64,000 nucleotides of DNA from Micrococcus sp023147585. GTDB lineage: Bacteria > Actinomycetota > Actinomycetes > Actinomycetales > Micrococcaceae. Below are positions 1-8,851 of the stretch, one piece after another (position 1 is the stretch's first letter; each line of letters opens with the position of its first letter). The notes under the pieces were generated by a model, which saw only the letters and a list, made by a program, of their open reading frames with translations, was not told where the DNA came from and made no database searches. The position numbers and the translations under genes were made by a program. The stretch is taken from positions 2,046,001 through 2,110,000 of the forward strand of contig NZ_CP085253.1 of the NCBI RefSeq assembly GCF_044872765.1, read 5' to 3'.

Positions 1-103
1 GGTGGCCCGCGGCGACGGTGGCGGTGACGCGGCGGGCGACGCGTTGGATGCCGGCGGCGTCGGCCACCGAGGAGCCGCCGAACTTCTGCACGATCAGGCT
101 CAT
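1..103 (-). CDS. lysC: Aspartate kinase, N-terminal 34 residues (cut by window edge)
   Basis: Reading leftwards from the ATG at 103 gives MSLIVQKFGGSSVADAAGI, with the KFGGSS substrate-binding motif of aspartokinases right at the N terminus. The enzyme phosphorylates aspartate, the first step to lysine, threonine, methionine and diaminopimelate. An AAGGGAG ribosome site sits just upstream of the ATG. It lies downstream of dnaX and recR on the same strand, an order common in Actinobacteria, but the ABC pair on the other strand separates it from recR here. A TACACT box on the minus strand at 154-159 could be its -10. Only the start of the gene is visible. Confidence 0.93.
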   Translation of the reverse strand, partial: MSLIVQKFGGSSVADAAGIQRVARRVTATVAAGH

Positions 104-251
104 GGAGCTCCCTTCGGGCGGGGTCGAGACGAGGTGTCCCCACGGACCGCTCCAGTGTAGGGGCGCACCGCCTCCGGTCCCGCAGTGTGATCCGGGACGT
201 CCGCATCGTGAGCTGCCGGGGCTGCGGGGACCGTGGGGTCGGCCCGGGCCA

Positions 252-284
252 CCCGGAACCGCCCGGAACCGCCCGGAACCGCCC
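252..284. repeat. Tandem 10-bp repeat, unit GCCCGGAACC, about three copies
   Basis: Three successive near-perfect copies of a 10-bp unit lie in the lysC/ABC intergenic region, just before a large palindrome. No function is evident; slippage-prone non-coding DNA is the plain reading. Confidence 0.7.
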
Positions 285-286
285 GT

Positions 287-319
287 GAGGATGACCCCGC
301 GCCGCGCGGGATCATCCTC
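287..319. promoter_or_regulatory. 16-bp-arm palindrome upstream of the ABC exporter, probable operator
   Basis: The arms 287-302 and 304-319 match at 15 of 16 positions around a single central base (GAGGATGAYCCCGCGC and its complement). The palindrome ends 43 nt before the ATG of the ATPase gene and has no T-run, so an operator is more likely than a terminator. GntR- or TetR-type regulators often control two-gene exporters through such sites, but no regulator gene is adjacent. Confidence 0.5.
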
Positions 320-362
320 TGGGCGGACGACGTCGTCGCCCCGCCCCGGTCAGCATGGAGGC

Positions 363-1364
363 ATGACCCTCTCCTCGGTGCTCGACGTCTCCCCACCTCC
401 GCCCGCCGCGGGCAGCGGGATCGTGGCCCACGGCCTGGCCCGCTCCTTCGGTCCCGTCCACGCCGTGCGGGACGTCTCCCTCACCGCGCCCGCCGGGACC
501 GTGACCGCCCTCGTGGGGCCCAACGGCTCCGGCAAGACCACGCTCATGCTCCTGCTCGCCACGCTCCTGCGTCCCGACGCCGGCTCCGTCGCCGTGGCCG
601 GCGTGGACGCGACGGCCGACCCGCAGGAGGCCCGCCGGCATCTGGGCTGGATGCCGGACACCCTCGGCGTGTGGGAGTCGCTGACCTGCCACGACATCCT
701 CACGAGCCTGGGACGGCTCTACGGGATGGGCCGCGTCGCCGCCGCCGCAAGGGCGGACGAGCAGCTGGAGTGGGTGGAGCTCACCGAGTTCGCCCGCCGC
801 CCCGCGCGCGTCCTCTCCCGCGGCCAGCAGCAGCGCCTCTCCCTGGCCCGCGCCACCGTGCACCGCCCCGCCGTGCTCCTGCTGGACGAGCCGGCCAACG
901 GGCTCGATCCCACCTCCCGCATCCGCCTGCGGGACGACCTGCGCGCCATGGCCGCCGCGGGGACCGCCGTGCTCGTGTCCTCCCACGTGCTCGCCGAGCT
1001 CGAGGAGATGTCCGACCGCGCGGTGTTCGTGCGCGAGGGCGCCACCGTCTCCACGCAGGACTTCGCCGCGGCCGGCGCGCAGACCCGTCCCTACCGGATC
1101 GCAGGGCCGGACCCCGCGCGTCGGGACGAGCTGGTCCACGCCCTGGCCGCGCACGGTCTGCTCCCCGGCGCCGATGCCGGGAACCGCCGGGACGGCGTCG
1201 TGGTGCAGGTGCGCGGCGAGCAGGCCGCCGCCGAGCTGCTCGCGGACCTCGTGCGCGACGGCGTGCCCGTGAGCCACTTCGCTCCGGAGGGCTCCCGCCT
1301 GGAGAACGCCTACCTGGACCTCGACCTGGACCACCGCCGTCACACCGAAGGAGAACGCCCGTGA
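363..1364 (+). CDS. ABC transporter ATP-binding subunit
   Basis: 333-residue ATPase of a drug/peptide-export type ABC system. Walker A GPNGSGKTT is at residues 52-60, the signature LSRGQQQR at 151-158, Walker B VLLLDEP at 171-177 and the H-loop His at about 208. The last ~100 residues form a poorly conserved C-terminal extension. The ATG at 363 is chosen because GGAGG lies 2-7 nt upstream; in-frame sequence before it is low-complexity intergenic DNA. The stop overlaps the GTG of the permease gene (GTGA), so the two are translationally coupled. A large palindrome lies just upstream. Substrate unknown. Confidence 0.93.
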   Translation: MTLSSVLDVSPPPPAAGSGIVAHGLARSFGPVHAVRDVSLTAPAGTVTALVGPNGSGKTTLMLLLATLLRPDAGSVAVAGVDATADPQEARRHLGWMPDTLGVWESLTCHDILTSLGRLYGMGRVAAAARADEQLEWVELTEFARRPARVLSRGQQQRLSLARATVHRPAVLLLDEPANGLDPTSRIRLRDDLRAMAAAGTAVLVSSHVLAELEEMSDRAVFVREGATVSTQDFAAAGAQTRPYRIAGPDPARRDELVHALAAHGLLPGADAGNRRDGVVVQVRGEQAAAELLADLVRDGVPVSHFAPEGSRLENAYLDLDLDHRRHTEGERP

Positions 1365-2587
1365 GCCACGTCCTCGCCCCCTCGAGCGCGACGCCGGGCG
1401 CGCCGACTCCCGGCATCGTCCCCCCGCGCCTGGGCGCGGGGGCGGCGGTGCGCACCGTCGTCGGGATGGAGCTGCGCCAGCGGCTGCGCTCCCGCGGCTG
1501 GTTCGCGCTGCTCGGCGTGTTCTTCCTCGTGGTCGGCGCCGTGACGCTCGGCGCTCTCGGCCTGCACGCCTCCACCCTCGGCGAGATGCAGGGGGTGTCC
1601 GACGCTCAGCGTGAGACCTCCCTGCGCATGGCAGGCCAGTGGCTGTTCGACGGCGTCCTGATGTTCGTCCTGACCCTCTCGCTGCTGGTGTCCCCGGCGC
1701 TCGCGGCCAACGCGATCTCCGGCGACCGGGCGGGCGGGACGCTGGCCATCACGCAGGTGACCCTGCTGAAGACGTGGCACCTCATGGCGGGCAAGTGGCT
1801 CGCGGCATGGGTGGCCTCGGCGGCCTTCCTCGTGGCGGCCCTGCCGTGGCTCGTGGTGGCCGCGCTGGTGGGACGGGTCTCTCCGCTGTTCGTCCTCGTG
1901 GGCCTCGCGATGATCCTGGTGGAGTTCGCCGTGATCACGGGGATCGGCGTGGCGGTCTCGGCCATCACGGGGCGCACCCTGTTCGCCGTCGTCGTCACCT
2001 ATCTGCTCGTGGCGCTGCTGACGCTGGGCACCCTGATCGGCTTCCTGCTCTCCCTCTCCGTCATCAACATCACCGTGCAGGCCAGCCAGCCCCGGTACGG
2101 CTACGAGACGGCCACGATGGACGAGGCCACCACGCCGGAGGAGATGGACGCGCAGGCGGCCGAGGACCCGGCAGCGTGGGACCTCGTCGCCGACCAGTGC
2201 GGGGGCCCTGTGACGGACCAGGTGGTCCCGGACCCGCGTCGGACGGGGTGGATGCTCGCGCCGAACCCGTTCGTGGTGCTCGCGGACGCCACGCCGTGGT
2301 CGCCGGTGCCCCAGTCGGAGCCGTACATGGGCCAGATCGGCGCGCTGAACCTCATCTCGGGCGGGGTGCGGTGGACCCAGAGGGACCCTCTGCAGTCCGT
2401 GGAGTGCCTCAACGGGGAGCTGCGCGGGATCGACCAGGCGGGTGAGCCGAACCGCGAGGGCACATGGCCCGTGTGGCCGCTCGGCCTCGCCATGCAGGGT
2501 GCGCTCACGGCGGGCCTGCTGTGGTGGGGACACCGCCGCCTCGACACGCCGGCCGGGAAGCTGGCCGCGGGCACGCGCGTGGCCTGA
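1361..2587 (+). CDS. ABC-2 type transporter permease subunit
   Basis: 408-residue membrane partner of the preceding ATPase, starting at a GTG that overlaps its stop; GAAGGAG lies upstream. About seven hydrophobic segments are visible: one near residues 45-67, one around 95-120 followed by the typical ABC-2 stretch ISGDRAGGTLAITQVTLL, four between roughly 150 and 240, and one at the C terminus. A large external loop with two Cys lies between the last two helices. ABC-2 permeases of this shape export drugs, antibiotics or lipids; the cargo here cannot be told. Confidence 0.88.
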   Translation: MSHVLAPSSATPGAPTPGIVPPRLGAGAAVRTVVGMELRQRLRSRGWFALLGVFFLVVGAVTLGALGLHASTLGEMQGVSDAQRETSLRMAGQWLFDGVLMFVLTLSLLVSPALAANAISGDRAGGTLAITQVTLLKTWHLMAGKWLAAWVASAAFLVAALPWLVVAALVGRVSPLFVLVGLAMILVEFAVITGIGVAVSAITGRTLFAVVVTYLLVALLTLGTLIGFLLSLSVINITVQASQPRYGYETATMDEATTPEEMDAQAAEDPAAWDLVADQCGGPVTDQVVPDPRRTGWMLAPNPFVVLADATPWSPVPQSEPYMGQIGALNLISGGVRWTQRDPLQSVECLNGELRGIDQAGEPNREGTWPVWPLGLAMQGALTAGLLWWGHRRLDTPAGKLAAGTRVA

Positions 2588-2623
2588 GCGGTCCCCCGGA
2601 GGCTCCCTCCCCCGCGGGCGGCC

Positions 2624-2652
2624 ACGGCGGCACCGACCTCCGGTGCCGCCGT
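2624..2652. terminator. Hairpin between convergent ABC permease and recR genes
   Basis: ACGGCGGCACCG at 2624-2635 pairs perfectly with 2641-2652 around a 5-nt loop. It lies between two convergent 3' ends, so it may serve both strands. There is no clear U-tract, which is usual in this GC-rich sequence. Confidence 0.6.
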
Positions 2653-2668
2653 CGCCGTGGGTGCCCGG

Positions 2669-3268
2669 TCAGCCGCTGATGAGGCGGCGGCCCTCGAAGG
2701 CGCGGCCGAGGGTGACCTCGTCCGCGTACTCGAGGTCGCCGCCCACGGGAAGGCCGGAGGCCAGGCGGGTGACGCGGATGCCGGTGGCGCCGAGCAGACG
2801 CCCGAGGTAGGTGGCCGTGGCCTCCCCCTCGAGGTTGGGATCCGTGGCGAGGATGACCTCCTGCACGGTCTCGTCCTGCAGGCGGGTGAGCAGCTCGCGC
2901 ACGTGCAGCTGCTCCGGACCGATGCCCGCGATCGGATTGATGGAGCCACCGAGCACGTGGTACTTGCCCTGGAACGCGCGGGTGCGCTCCATGGCCATCA
3001 CGTCCTGGGACTCCTCCACCACGCAGATCTGGGCGGCGTCCCGGCGAGCGTCGCGGCACAGCGCGCACACGTCCTGCTCGGAGACGTTGAAGCACACCGA
3101 GCAGAGCCGCACCTTGTCCTTGACGGTGCGGATCGCGTCCGCGAGGCGCGTCATGTCCTGCGCGTCCGCCTCCAAGATGTGGAACGCGATCCGCTGGGCG
3201 GACTTCGGCCCGATGCCCGGCAGCCGCCCGAGCTCGTCGATCAGGTCCTGAACCGCTCCCTCGTACAC
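2669..3268 (-). CDS. recR: Recombination mediator RecR
   Basis: 199 residues, normal length for RecR, which works with RecO to load RecA at gaps. The helix-hairpin-helix region GRLPGIGPKSAQRIA is at 14-28, the four-Cys zinc finger at C56, C59, C68 and C71 (LCSVC...CALC), and a Toprim domain starts near residue 79 (ICVVEE). The start is GTG (VYEG...) with AAGGGA upstream. It lies 123 bp downstream of dnaX, the usual dnaX-recR pairing. Confidence 0.97.
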   Translation of the reverse strand: MYEGAVQDLIDELGRLPGIGPKSAQRIAFHILEADAQDMTRLADAIRTVKDKVRLCSVCFNVSEQDVCALCRDARRDAAQICVVEESQDVMAMERTRAFQGKYHVLGGSINPIAGIGPEQLHVRELLTRLQDETVQEVILATDPNLEGEATATYLGRLLGATGIRVTRLASGLPVGGDLEYADEVTLGRAFEGRRLISG

Positions 3269-3391
3269 GTCGTCCCTTCGTCTTGCGTGGGCCCGGCCGG
3301 CTCCGTCCGGTCCGTCCGCGCGGGGTCACCGCGCTGACGCGAGTCTGCCACGACCACCGGACATGACAAGGGCGCGGGTCGGCCGTGTGGG

Positions 3392-6300
3392 TCAGCGCAC
3401 GGGCTCGTGCGGCCGCTCCTCGAGGAGCCGGCCGCCGAGCACGCGTTCGACGACGGCCCGGCCCACGAGCCCGGAGTCCTCCAGCGCCACATCGTCGTCG
3501 CTGGCCACCTCGTCCGTCCACGCGACGGCGGGGGAGGACGCGGTGGCCGGCGCGGCGGGCCGAGCCGGCGCGCGGCCCTGTGCGGCCTCGCGGGCCGCCC
3601 GGATCGCGGCGGCACGCGGGTCCATCGCGGGAGGTGCGGGAGGCTCCCCACCGGCGGCGGCACGGCCGTCTCCCGTTGGGCGGGCGCCCAGGGCGGTGGG
3701 GCTCGGCCGACCCGACGGCGGAGCGGTGCTCCCCGACGGCCCGGAGGAGGCGGAGGGGCCGTTCGAGGAGGGCCCGACCGTCCCGTCTCCGCCGGCGTCG
3801 CGGGCGTTGACGGGCGGCTCCAGGGGCCCGCCCGCCTCGAGACGCTCCATGAGGCGCGGGAACATGCTGGCGGGATGCCCCGAACCGCGCGGCGCGGTCC
3901 CCGCGGCGGGGGCTCCACCCCCGTCGTGCGCGGGCACGCCGGGGGCCGGCGTCCCGTCCGAGGAGGGCTCGCCGGTGGCGTCGGGGTGGGCGTCGCTCGA
4001 GACCGCGGCCGTCGAAGCGGCCGGGTGGGGGTCCTCTCGTTCCGAGGCGGCGGGGTCATCGCCCTGGCCCGGGGGGACGCCGTCGCCGCCGGCCCGTCCC
4101 GTGCGCGTCTGGTCCGAGGCGGCCGGCGGTGCCGTGTGCTCCGCCCCGCGTGCGTCGGAGGCGCCGCCGCGGGAGCCGCCGTCGAAGCCGGCGGGCCGCG
4201 TGGTGCCGAAGCGGGCCTCGAACTCGGCACGCAGCTCCGCCTCGGGCCGGGCGAACACAGGAATGGTGGGGGCGGGCTCGCGGACGAGGGGTCCGGGATC
4301 GTAGGCACGCTCCGCCGCGTCAGGGGTCACGTCCTGGAGCCGCTGCGCGGCGTCCGCGGTCGGGGCGGGCCCGGCGGGGGCCCAGGGCTCGGCCCCGGGC
4401 GAGGCCGCCTCGTCCGGCCGGGGGGCCGGGGCGGGCTGGTCGGCCTGCGGCGGCGTGCCCCAGTCCGACGGGCTGGGCACCGGCCCGTCCCACCCGGGCG
4501 TGCCGCTCGAGGCGTTCTCCTGCGGTCCGCCGTCCTCCTGGGCACCCTGCGGCGGCACCCATCCCTCGGGACCGGGGGAGTCCTCCATGTCCGAGTCCGG
4601 GTCGAACTCGGGGAGGGTGTCCCACGGGTCCTCCTCGCTCGGCGGGGCGTCCTCCCACGCGGGGGGCGCCTCGCCGGCATGGCCCCAGCTGTCCGCGGTC
4701 GGAGCCGAGGGAGCGGGGGAAGCAGACGCGGGCGCGGACGGAGGAGCGGGCGCGGCCGCAGGTGGCGCGGACGCGGCGGACGTGGGGCGCCCTGGCTCGG
4801 GAGAGGTCCGTGTGTCGGCGGGCGCGGGCCATGCGGTCGCTGGCTGGGCCGGACGGTGCGAAGCGCGCTCCTGCCCACCCGAGGCGGCGCCGGCCGGGGT
4901 CTCCGTGGCTGTCTGGCTCTGCGTGGCGCGCAGCGAATCGTTCCGGGGCTGACCGCCCGACGGGGCCGGAGGGCGCGGGAGGCCGCGGGTGTCCGATGCG
5001 TCCGGCGGGGGCTGCTGCTGGGGGTGCGGCGACCCCGATGCGGGCCGGCCGGAGGCCTGGCGGGCGTCGGCGGGCGCGCGGTGCTCGGGGCGGGGAGCAT
5101 CCCCGCCGAGGATGAGGTCGAGCTCCGGGCGGATGCCGAGCACACGGTGGACGGCCTCGGCCAGCACCCGGTCACCGCCGCGGCCCAGCAGCGACTGCCG
5201 CGGGCCGTCCTGCTGGAATCCGATCGTGAGCAGTGAGCCGTCGTATCCGGTGACCGACGCGTTGTCCTTCACCAGCATCCACACCAGCCGCGAGGAGTCC
5301 TCGAGGGCGGCCAGGATGTCCGGCCAGGCGCGGCGCAACATCTCCACGGGGTTCGCGGAGGAGGGGCCCGTGCCGGAGGTGCTCGGGGCCGCGGCCCGGC
5401 CCTCGGCCTCGCCGGAGCGCTGGGACGACGGGGGCGCGGAGGCCGGCTCCGCGCCGGTGTTCTCCGGGACCGGCTTCTCCGGGCCCTTGCCCTCCGCGTC
5501 CGCCCTGCCGGCGGCCTCGTCCGGCGTGGGGGATCCGCCCTGCTGCGGCGGGGACCACTGCTCGGGGGCGCTCGGCGGCGTCGGCGCGGTCGGCGCTGCG
5601 GGGGCGGCCGACGACGGCGGGGTCTCGGGCGCGGCGGGCGCCTGCGTGGGGACGGCCGGGCGCTGCTCCTGGCGGGCCGGCGCGTCCTGCTGCCGGGCGC
5701 TGGGGGTGGTCTCCTCGGCCTCGGGTCGGCGCATGGCTGCGCGGGCCAGGGCGGCACCGGAGAGGCCGGCCGCCTCCCCGACGGCCCCCGTGTGCGGGGT
5801 GCCCTCGGCGGTCTCGGCGGCCTCGGCGGCCTGGGCCGGTGCAGAGGCCGCGGGCGAGCCCCCGTACTCGAGCCGCCGCTCGAGCGCCTCGAGGCGGGCG
5901 GAGAGGCCGCGGTGCGTGTCGTCCGTGGCGGGCAGCACGAGGCGCGCCATCAGCAGCTCGAGGTGCAGGCGGGGGCTCGTGGCGCCCACCATGTCCGTCA
6001 GCGCGAGGTTGGTGACGTCCGCCAGCCGGGAGAGCTCCGCACGGGAGAGCTGGGCGGCCTGCGCGGACAGGCGCCGCACCTGGTCCTCCGGCATGCCGTG
6101 CAGGATGGCACCGGCCTCCTCCGGCAGCGCGCGCGCGATCACGAGGTCGCGGAACCGGTCCAGCAGGTCCTCCACGAATCGGCGTGGGTCCTGGCCGGAC
6201 TGCACCACGCGGTCCACCACGCGGAACACGGTGGGGGTGTCGTCCGCGGCCACGGCGTCGATCACGTCGTCCAGCAGGGCCTCCGGCGTGAAGCCGAGCA

Positions 6301-7024
6301 GGCTCACCGCGAGGTCGTAGGACACCGCGCCCTGCTCGGCGCCGGCGATGAGCTGGTCCAGCACGGAGAGGGTGTCGCGCACCGAGCCCGTGCCGGCCCG
6401 CACCACGAGGGGAAGGACGCCGGGCTCCACGCGCACCTGCTCCTCGGCGCACAGCTGCTCGAGGTACGCGATGAGCGGCTCCGGGGGCACGAGGCGGAAC
6501 GGGTAGTGGTGGGTGCGGGAGCGGATGGTCCCGATGACCTTCTCCGGCTCCGTGGTGGCGAAGATGAACTTGAGGTGCTCCGGCGGCTCCTCCACGATCT
6601 TCAGCAGCGCGTTGAAGCCTGCCGCGGTGACCATGTGGGCCTCGTCGATGATCAGGATCTTGTACCGGTCCCGCACCGGGGCGAAGGTGGCCCGCTCCCG
6701 CAGGCCGCGGGCGTCCTCCACGCCGCCGTGGGAGGCGGCGTCGATCTCCATGACGTCCAGAGAGCCGGGCCCGCCCGTGGCCAGGTCGCGGCACGAGTCG
6801 CACTCGCCGCACGGCGTGGGCGTGGGGCCCTTCACGCAGTTCAGGCAGCGCGCGAGGATGCGGGCGGAGGTGGTCTTGCCGCAGCCGCGCGGGCCTGAGA
6901 AGAGGTAGGCGTGGCTCACCCGGTCCTTGGACAGCGCGGTGCGCAGCGGGACCGTGACGTGATCCTGCCCGATGACCTCCTCGAACCGGTCCGGGCGATA
7001 GCGTCGATACAGGGCGGTGCTCAC
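3392..7024 (-). CDS. dnaX: DNA polymerase III subunit gamma/tau, with a very long Pro/Ala-rich tail
   Basis: Clamp-loader ATPase that loads the sliding clamp. Walker A GPRGCGKT is at 44-51, zinc Cys at 63, 72, 75 and 78 (PCGECDSC), Walker B IIDEAH follows, then sensor motifs. AAA+ domains end near residue 370. A conserved actinobacterial mid-domain (MLRRAWPDILAAL...DLILGG) lies at about 560-640. Most other sequence from 380 to 1170 is Pro/Ala/Ser/Gly-rich and looks disordered; a short ordered end (VALEDSGLVGRAVVERVLGG) closes the protein. At 1210 residues it is long for the family. The GTG at 7024 is preferred over 7033 because TAGGGT at 7032-7037 ends 7 nt before it, fitting a leaderless mRNA, and gives the family-typical start MSTALYRRYRP. 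Confidence 0.95.
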   Translation of the reverse strand: MSTALYRRYRPDRFEEVIGQDHVTVPLRTALSKDRVSHAYLFSGPRGCGKTTSARILARCLNCVKGPTPTPCGECDSCRDLATGGPGSLDVMEIDAASHGGVEDARGLRERATFAPVRDRYKILIIDEAHMVTAAGFNALLKIVEEPPEHLKFIFATTEPEKVIGTIRSRTHHYPFRLVPPEPLIAYLEQLCAEEQVRVEPGVLPLVVRAGTGSVRDTLSVLDQLIAGAEQGAVSYDLAVSLLGFTPEALLDDVIDAVAADDTPTVFRVVDRVVQSGQDPRRFVEDLLDRFRDLVIARALPEEAGAILHGMPEDQVRRLSAQAAQLSRAELSRLADVTNLALTDMVGATSPRLHLELLMARLVLPATDDTHRGLSARLEALERRLEYGGSPAASAPAQAAEAAETAEGTPHTGAVGEAAGLSGAALARAAMRRPEAEETTPSARQQDAPARQEQRPAVPTQAPAAPETPPSSAAPAAPTAPTPPSAPEQWSPPQQGGSPTPDEAAGRADAEGKGPEKPVPENTGAEPASAPPSSQRSGEAEGRAAAPSTSGTGPSSANPVEMLRRAWPDILAALEDSSRLVWMLVKDNASVTGYDGSLLTIGFQQDGPRQSLLGRGGDRVLAEAVHRVLGIRPELDLILGGDAPRPEHRAPADARQASGRPASGSPHPQQQPPPDASDTRGLPRPPAPSGGQPRNDSLRATQSQTATETPAGAASGGQERASHRPAQPATAWPAPADTRTSPEPGRPTSAASAPPAAAPAPPSAPASASPAPSAPTADSWGHAGEAPPAWEDAPPSEEDPWDTLPEFDPDSDMEDSPGPEGWVPPQGAQEDGGPQENASSGTPGWDGPVPSPSDWGTPPQADQPAPAPRPDEAASPGAEPWAPAGPAPTADAAQRLQDVTPDAAERAYDPGPLVREPAPTIPVFARPEAELRAEFEARFGTTRPAGFDGGSRGGASDARGAEHTAPPAASDQTRTGRAGGDGVPPGQGDDPAASEREDPHPAASTAAVSSDAHPDATGEPSSDGTPAPGVPAHDGGGAPAAGTAPRGSGHPASMFPRLMERLEAGGPLEPPVNARDAGGDGTVGPSSNGPSASSGPSGSTAPPSGRPSPTALGARPTGDGRAAAGGEPPAPPAMDPRAAAIRAAREAAQGRAPARPAAPATASSPAVAWTDEVASDDDVALEDSGLVGRAVVERVLGGRLLEERPHEPVR

Positions 7025-7031
7025 CTGGCTC

Positions 7032-7037
7032 ACCCTA
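7032..7037 (-). promoter_or_regulatory. -10 box TAGGGT for leaderless dnaX
   Basis: On the minus strand TAGGGT is followed by 7 nt and then GTGAGCACC. The expected transcription start coincides with the GTG start codon. No ribosome site is visible. The same arrangement recurs at eleven other genes in this window. Confidence 0.6.
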
Positions 7038-7156
7038 GCGGCTCACCCGGACGCCGTACGGCCCGCCGGCCGCCGTCGTCGGCCCCTGCCGCCCGCTGCG
7101 ACGCCTGTGCAGGAGCGGCGGGAATGGCGTGCGTCCGCGCGGGCGTTGAGGCCGTC

Positions 7157-7759
7157 ATGACCCGGATCGACCACGCCTCCGTCCTGCCCGCCCTCTTCGA
7201 GGACCGCCACACCACGAACCACTTCACGGACCAGCCCGTGGACACCGCCCTCGTCCGCGAGGCCTACGAGCACGTGCGCTGGGCGCCGACCGCCATGAAC
7301 AGCCAGCCGCTGCGCCTGACCGTGGTCGAGTCGCGCGAGTCCCGCGAGCGGCTGGCCCCGCACATGGCCGGGTTCAACGCGGACAAGACCCTCGCGGCGC
7401 CGCTCACCCTGATCGCCGCCTACGACCCGCGCTGGCACGAGCACATGCCCCACCTCGCCCCCTTCCGCGAGGGCTTCCGGGAGCAGTGGGAGAACAAAGC
7501 CGAGCTGCGCGACGGCATGGGCCGCACCAACGCGCTCCTCCAGATCGGCTACCTCACCGTGGCCCTGCGCGCCCTCGGCCTCGAGGTGGGCCCCATGGCC
7601 GGCTTCAGCACCGACGGCGTCGACGCCGCTTTCCATGCCGAGAGCGGCTGGCGCTCGCTCGTGGTGATCAACGTGGGCCACGCGGCCTCCGACCACGAGA
7701 AGGCCGTCAGCCCGCGCCAGGGCCGCCTCGAGTTCGACCAGGCCGCGCAGGTCCTCTGA
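7157..7759 (+). CDS. RutE/HadB-like nitroreductase-family flavoprotein
   Basis: 200 residues, the size of RutE (malonic semialdehyde reductase of pyrimidine degradation). The layout matches: LFEDRHTTNHFTDQPV at the N terminus, RWAPTAMNSQPLRL (FMN-binding), LAAPLTLIAAYD, LQIGYLTVALRALGLEVGPMAGF, and C-terminal PRQGRLEFDQAA. The likely role is NAD(P)H-dependent reduction of a small carbonyl or nitro substrate using FMN. No other rut genes are nearby, so the substrate is open. The ATG at 7157 is the first start compatible with the family length; its ribosome site is weak. Confidence 0.82.
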   Translation: MTRIDHASVLPALFEDRHTTNHFTDQPVDTALVREAYEHVRWAPTAMNSQPLRLTVVESRESRERLAPHMAGFNADKTLAAPLTLIAAYDPRWHEHMPHLAPFREGFREQWENKAELRDGMGRTNALLQIGYLTVALRALGLEVGPMAGFSTDGVDAAFHAESGWRSLVVINVGHAASDHEKAVSPRQGRLEFDQAAQVL

Positions 7760-7806
7760 GCCGCGGTCGCGGTCGGCGCCTCGGGTGCCCGCCGCCGCCA
7801 GCCGGG

Positions 7807-8829
7807 TCAGACCACGAAGCCCGCCGGGTCGAACACCCACGGCTCGCGTGGCAGCCCCCGCGGGTCGAACGCCGCCACCGCGCCCTCGAGGGGGCCGGCC
7901 GGCAGGCCGAGCGACTCCAGGAGGCGGTCCCGGACGCGCTCCGGCGTCCAGCGGGGGTCCTGCGCCGCGAGGTCGGCGAGGGTGACGGCGCCGTCCCGCT
8001 TGGCCAGTCGCCTCCCCCCAGCGTTGAGCACGAGGGGAACGTGCAGGTACTCGGTGGGCGGCGCCGTCTCGCCGCGCGCCGCGCTGAGCAGCTCAGCCAG
8101 CCAGCGCTGGCGTGGCGTGGAGTCGAGCAGGTCGTCGCCGCGCACCACCTGGTCCACGCCCTGGGCCAGGTCGTCGACGACGACGGACAGGTTGTACGCG
8201 TAGGCACCGTCGTTGCGGCGCAGGACGAGGTCGTCCACGAGGCCCGTGACCTCGCCGTGGAGGACGTCGCGGGCGTGGGCCCGCGGCACGGTGCCCGCCG
8301 GCAGGCCGGCCGCCCGTGCCGCGTCGATCCGCAGCGCCGCCGGCCGCGTCCGACGACGCTCGGCCCGCTCGTCCTCCGTCAGGCCGCGGCACGTGCCCGG
8401 GTAGAAGCCCGGAGGCCGCCGTGCGGCGCCCGAGGCGAGGGAGGCGTCGGGTGCCGCGCCGCCGTCGTCGTCCCTGGGCTCTGCGGTGGGGTGCGGTGCG
8501 GACGTGGCCTCCGCGATGTCCTTGCGGGAGCAGAAGCACTCGTACACCACGTCCGCGCCGTGGGCGGCGCGCAAGGCGGCGACGGACGCGTCGTAGCGGG
8601 GAGTGCGCTCGGACTGGCGCACGGGCGGGGCGTCCCACGTGATCCCGACGGCGGCGAGGTCGGCGAGCTGTTCGGCCTCGGCCCCGGAGCGGACGCGGTC
8701 CAGGTCCTCGACGCGCAGCAGGAAGGGCCGGCCCGACGCGCGGGCCGCCAGCCACGAGACCAGTGCGGTGCGCAGGTTGCCCAGGTGCAGGGTCCCCGTG
8801 GGCGAGGGTGCATAGCGGCCAGCGGACAT
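7807..8829 (-). CDS. gluQ: Glutamyl-Q tRNA(Asp) synthetase
   Basis: 340-residue paralogue of the GluRS catalytic core, without an anticodon-binding domain. It carries the HIGH-like TGTLHLGN at 11-18, a KMSKS equivalent LAKRDGA near residue 275, and a zinc site fitting GluQRS: C98-x-C100 and Y143-x3-C147. A Pro/Asp/Ala-rich insertion of about 30 residues lies between the two halves of the zinc site. GluQRS attaches glutamate to queuosine in tRNA-Asp, which fits the tgt gene at 57.5 kb. The ATG at 8829 is chosen because AGGAGG lies immediately upstream; an upstream in-frame start at 8865 would fall inside the SRP RNA. Confidence 0.9.
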   Translation of the reverse strand: MSAGRYAPSPTGTLHLGNLRTALVSWLAARASGRPFLLRVEDLDRVRSGAEAEQLADLAAVGITWDAPPVRQSERTPRYDASVAALRAAHGADVVYECFCSRKDIAEATSAPHPTAEPRDDDGGAAPDASLASGAARRPPGFYPGTCRGLTEDERAERRRTRPAALRIDAARAAGLPAGTVPRAHARDVLHGEVTGLVDDLVLRRNDGAYAYNLSVVVDDLAQGVDQVVRGDDLLDSTPRQRWLAELLSAARGETAPPTEYLHVPLVLNAGGRRLAKRDGAVTLADLAAQDPRWTPERVRDRLLESLGLPAGPLEGAVAAFDPRGLPREPWVFDPAGFVV

Positions 8830-8851
8830 GGGACCTCCTGACGACGTGAAA

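Noticed and set aside
183..198. TGTGATCCGGGACG as a further CRP-like site upstream of lysC
   Set aside because: Only the left half matches the consensus; the right half does not, and the gene context is unrelated to the catabolic set.
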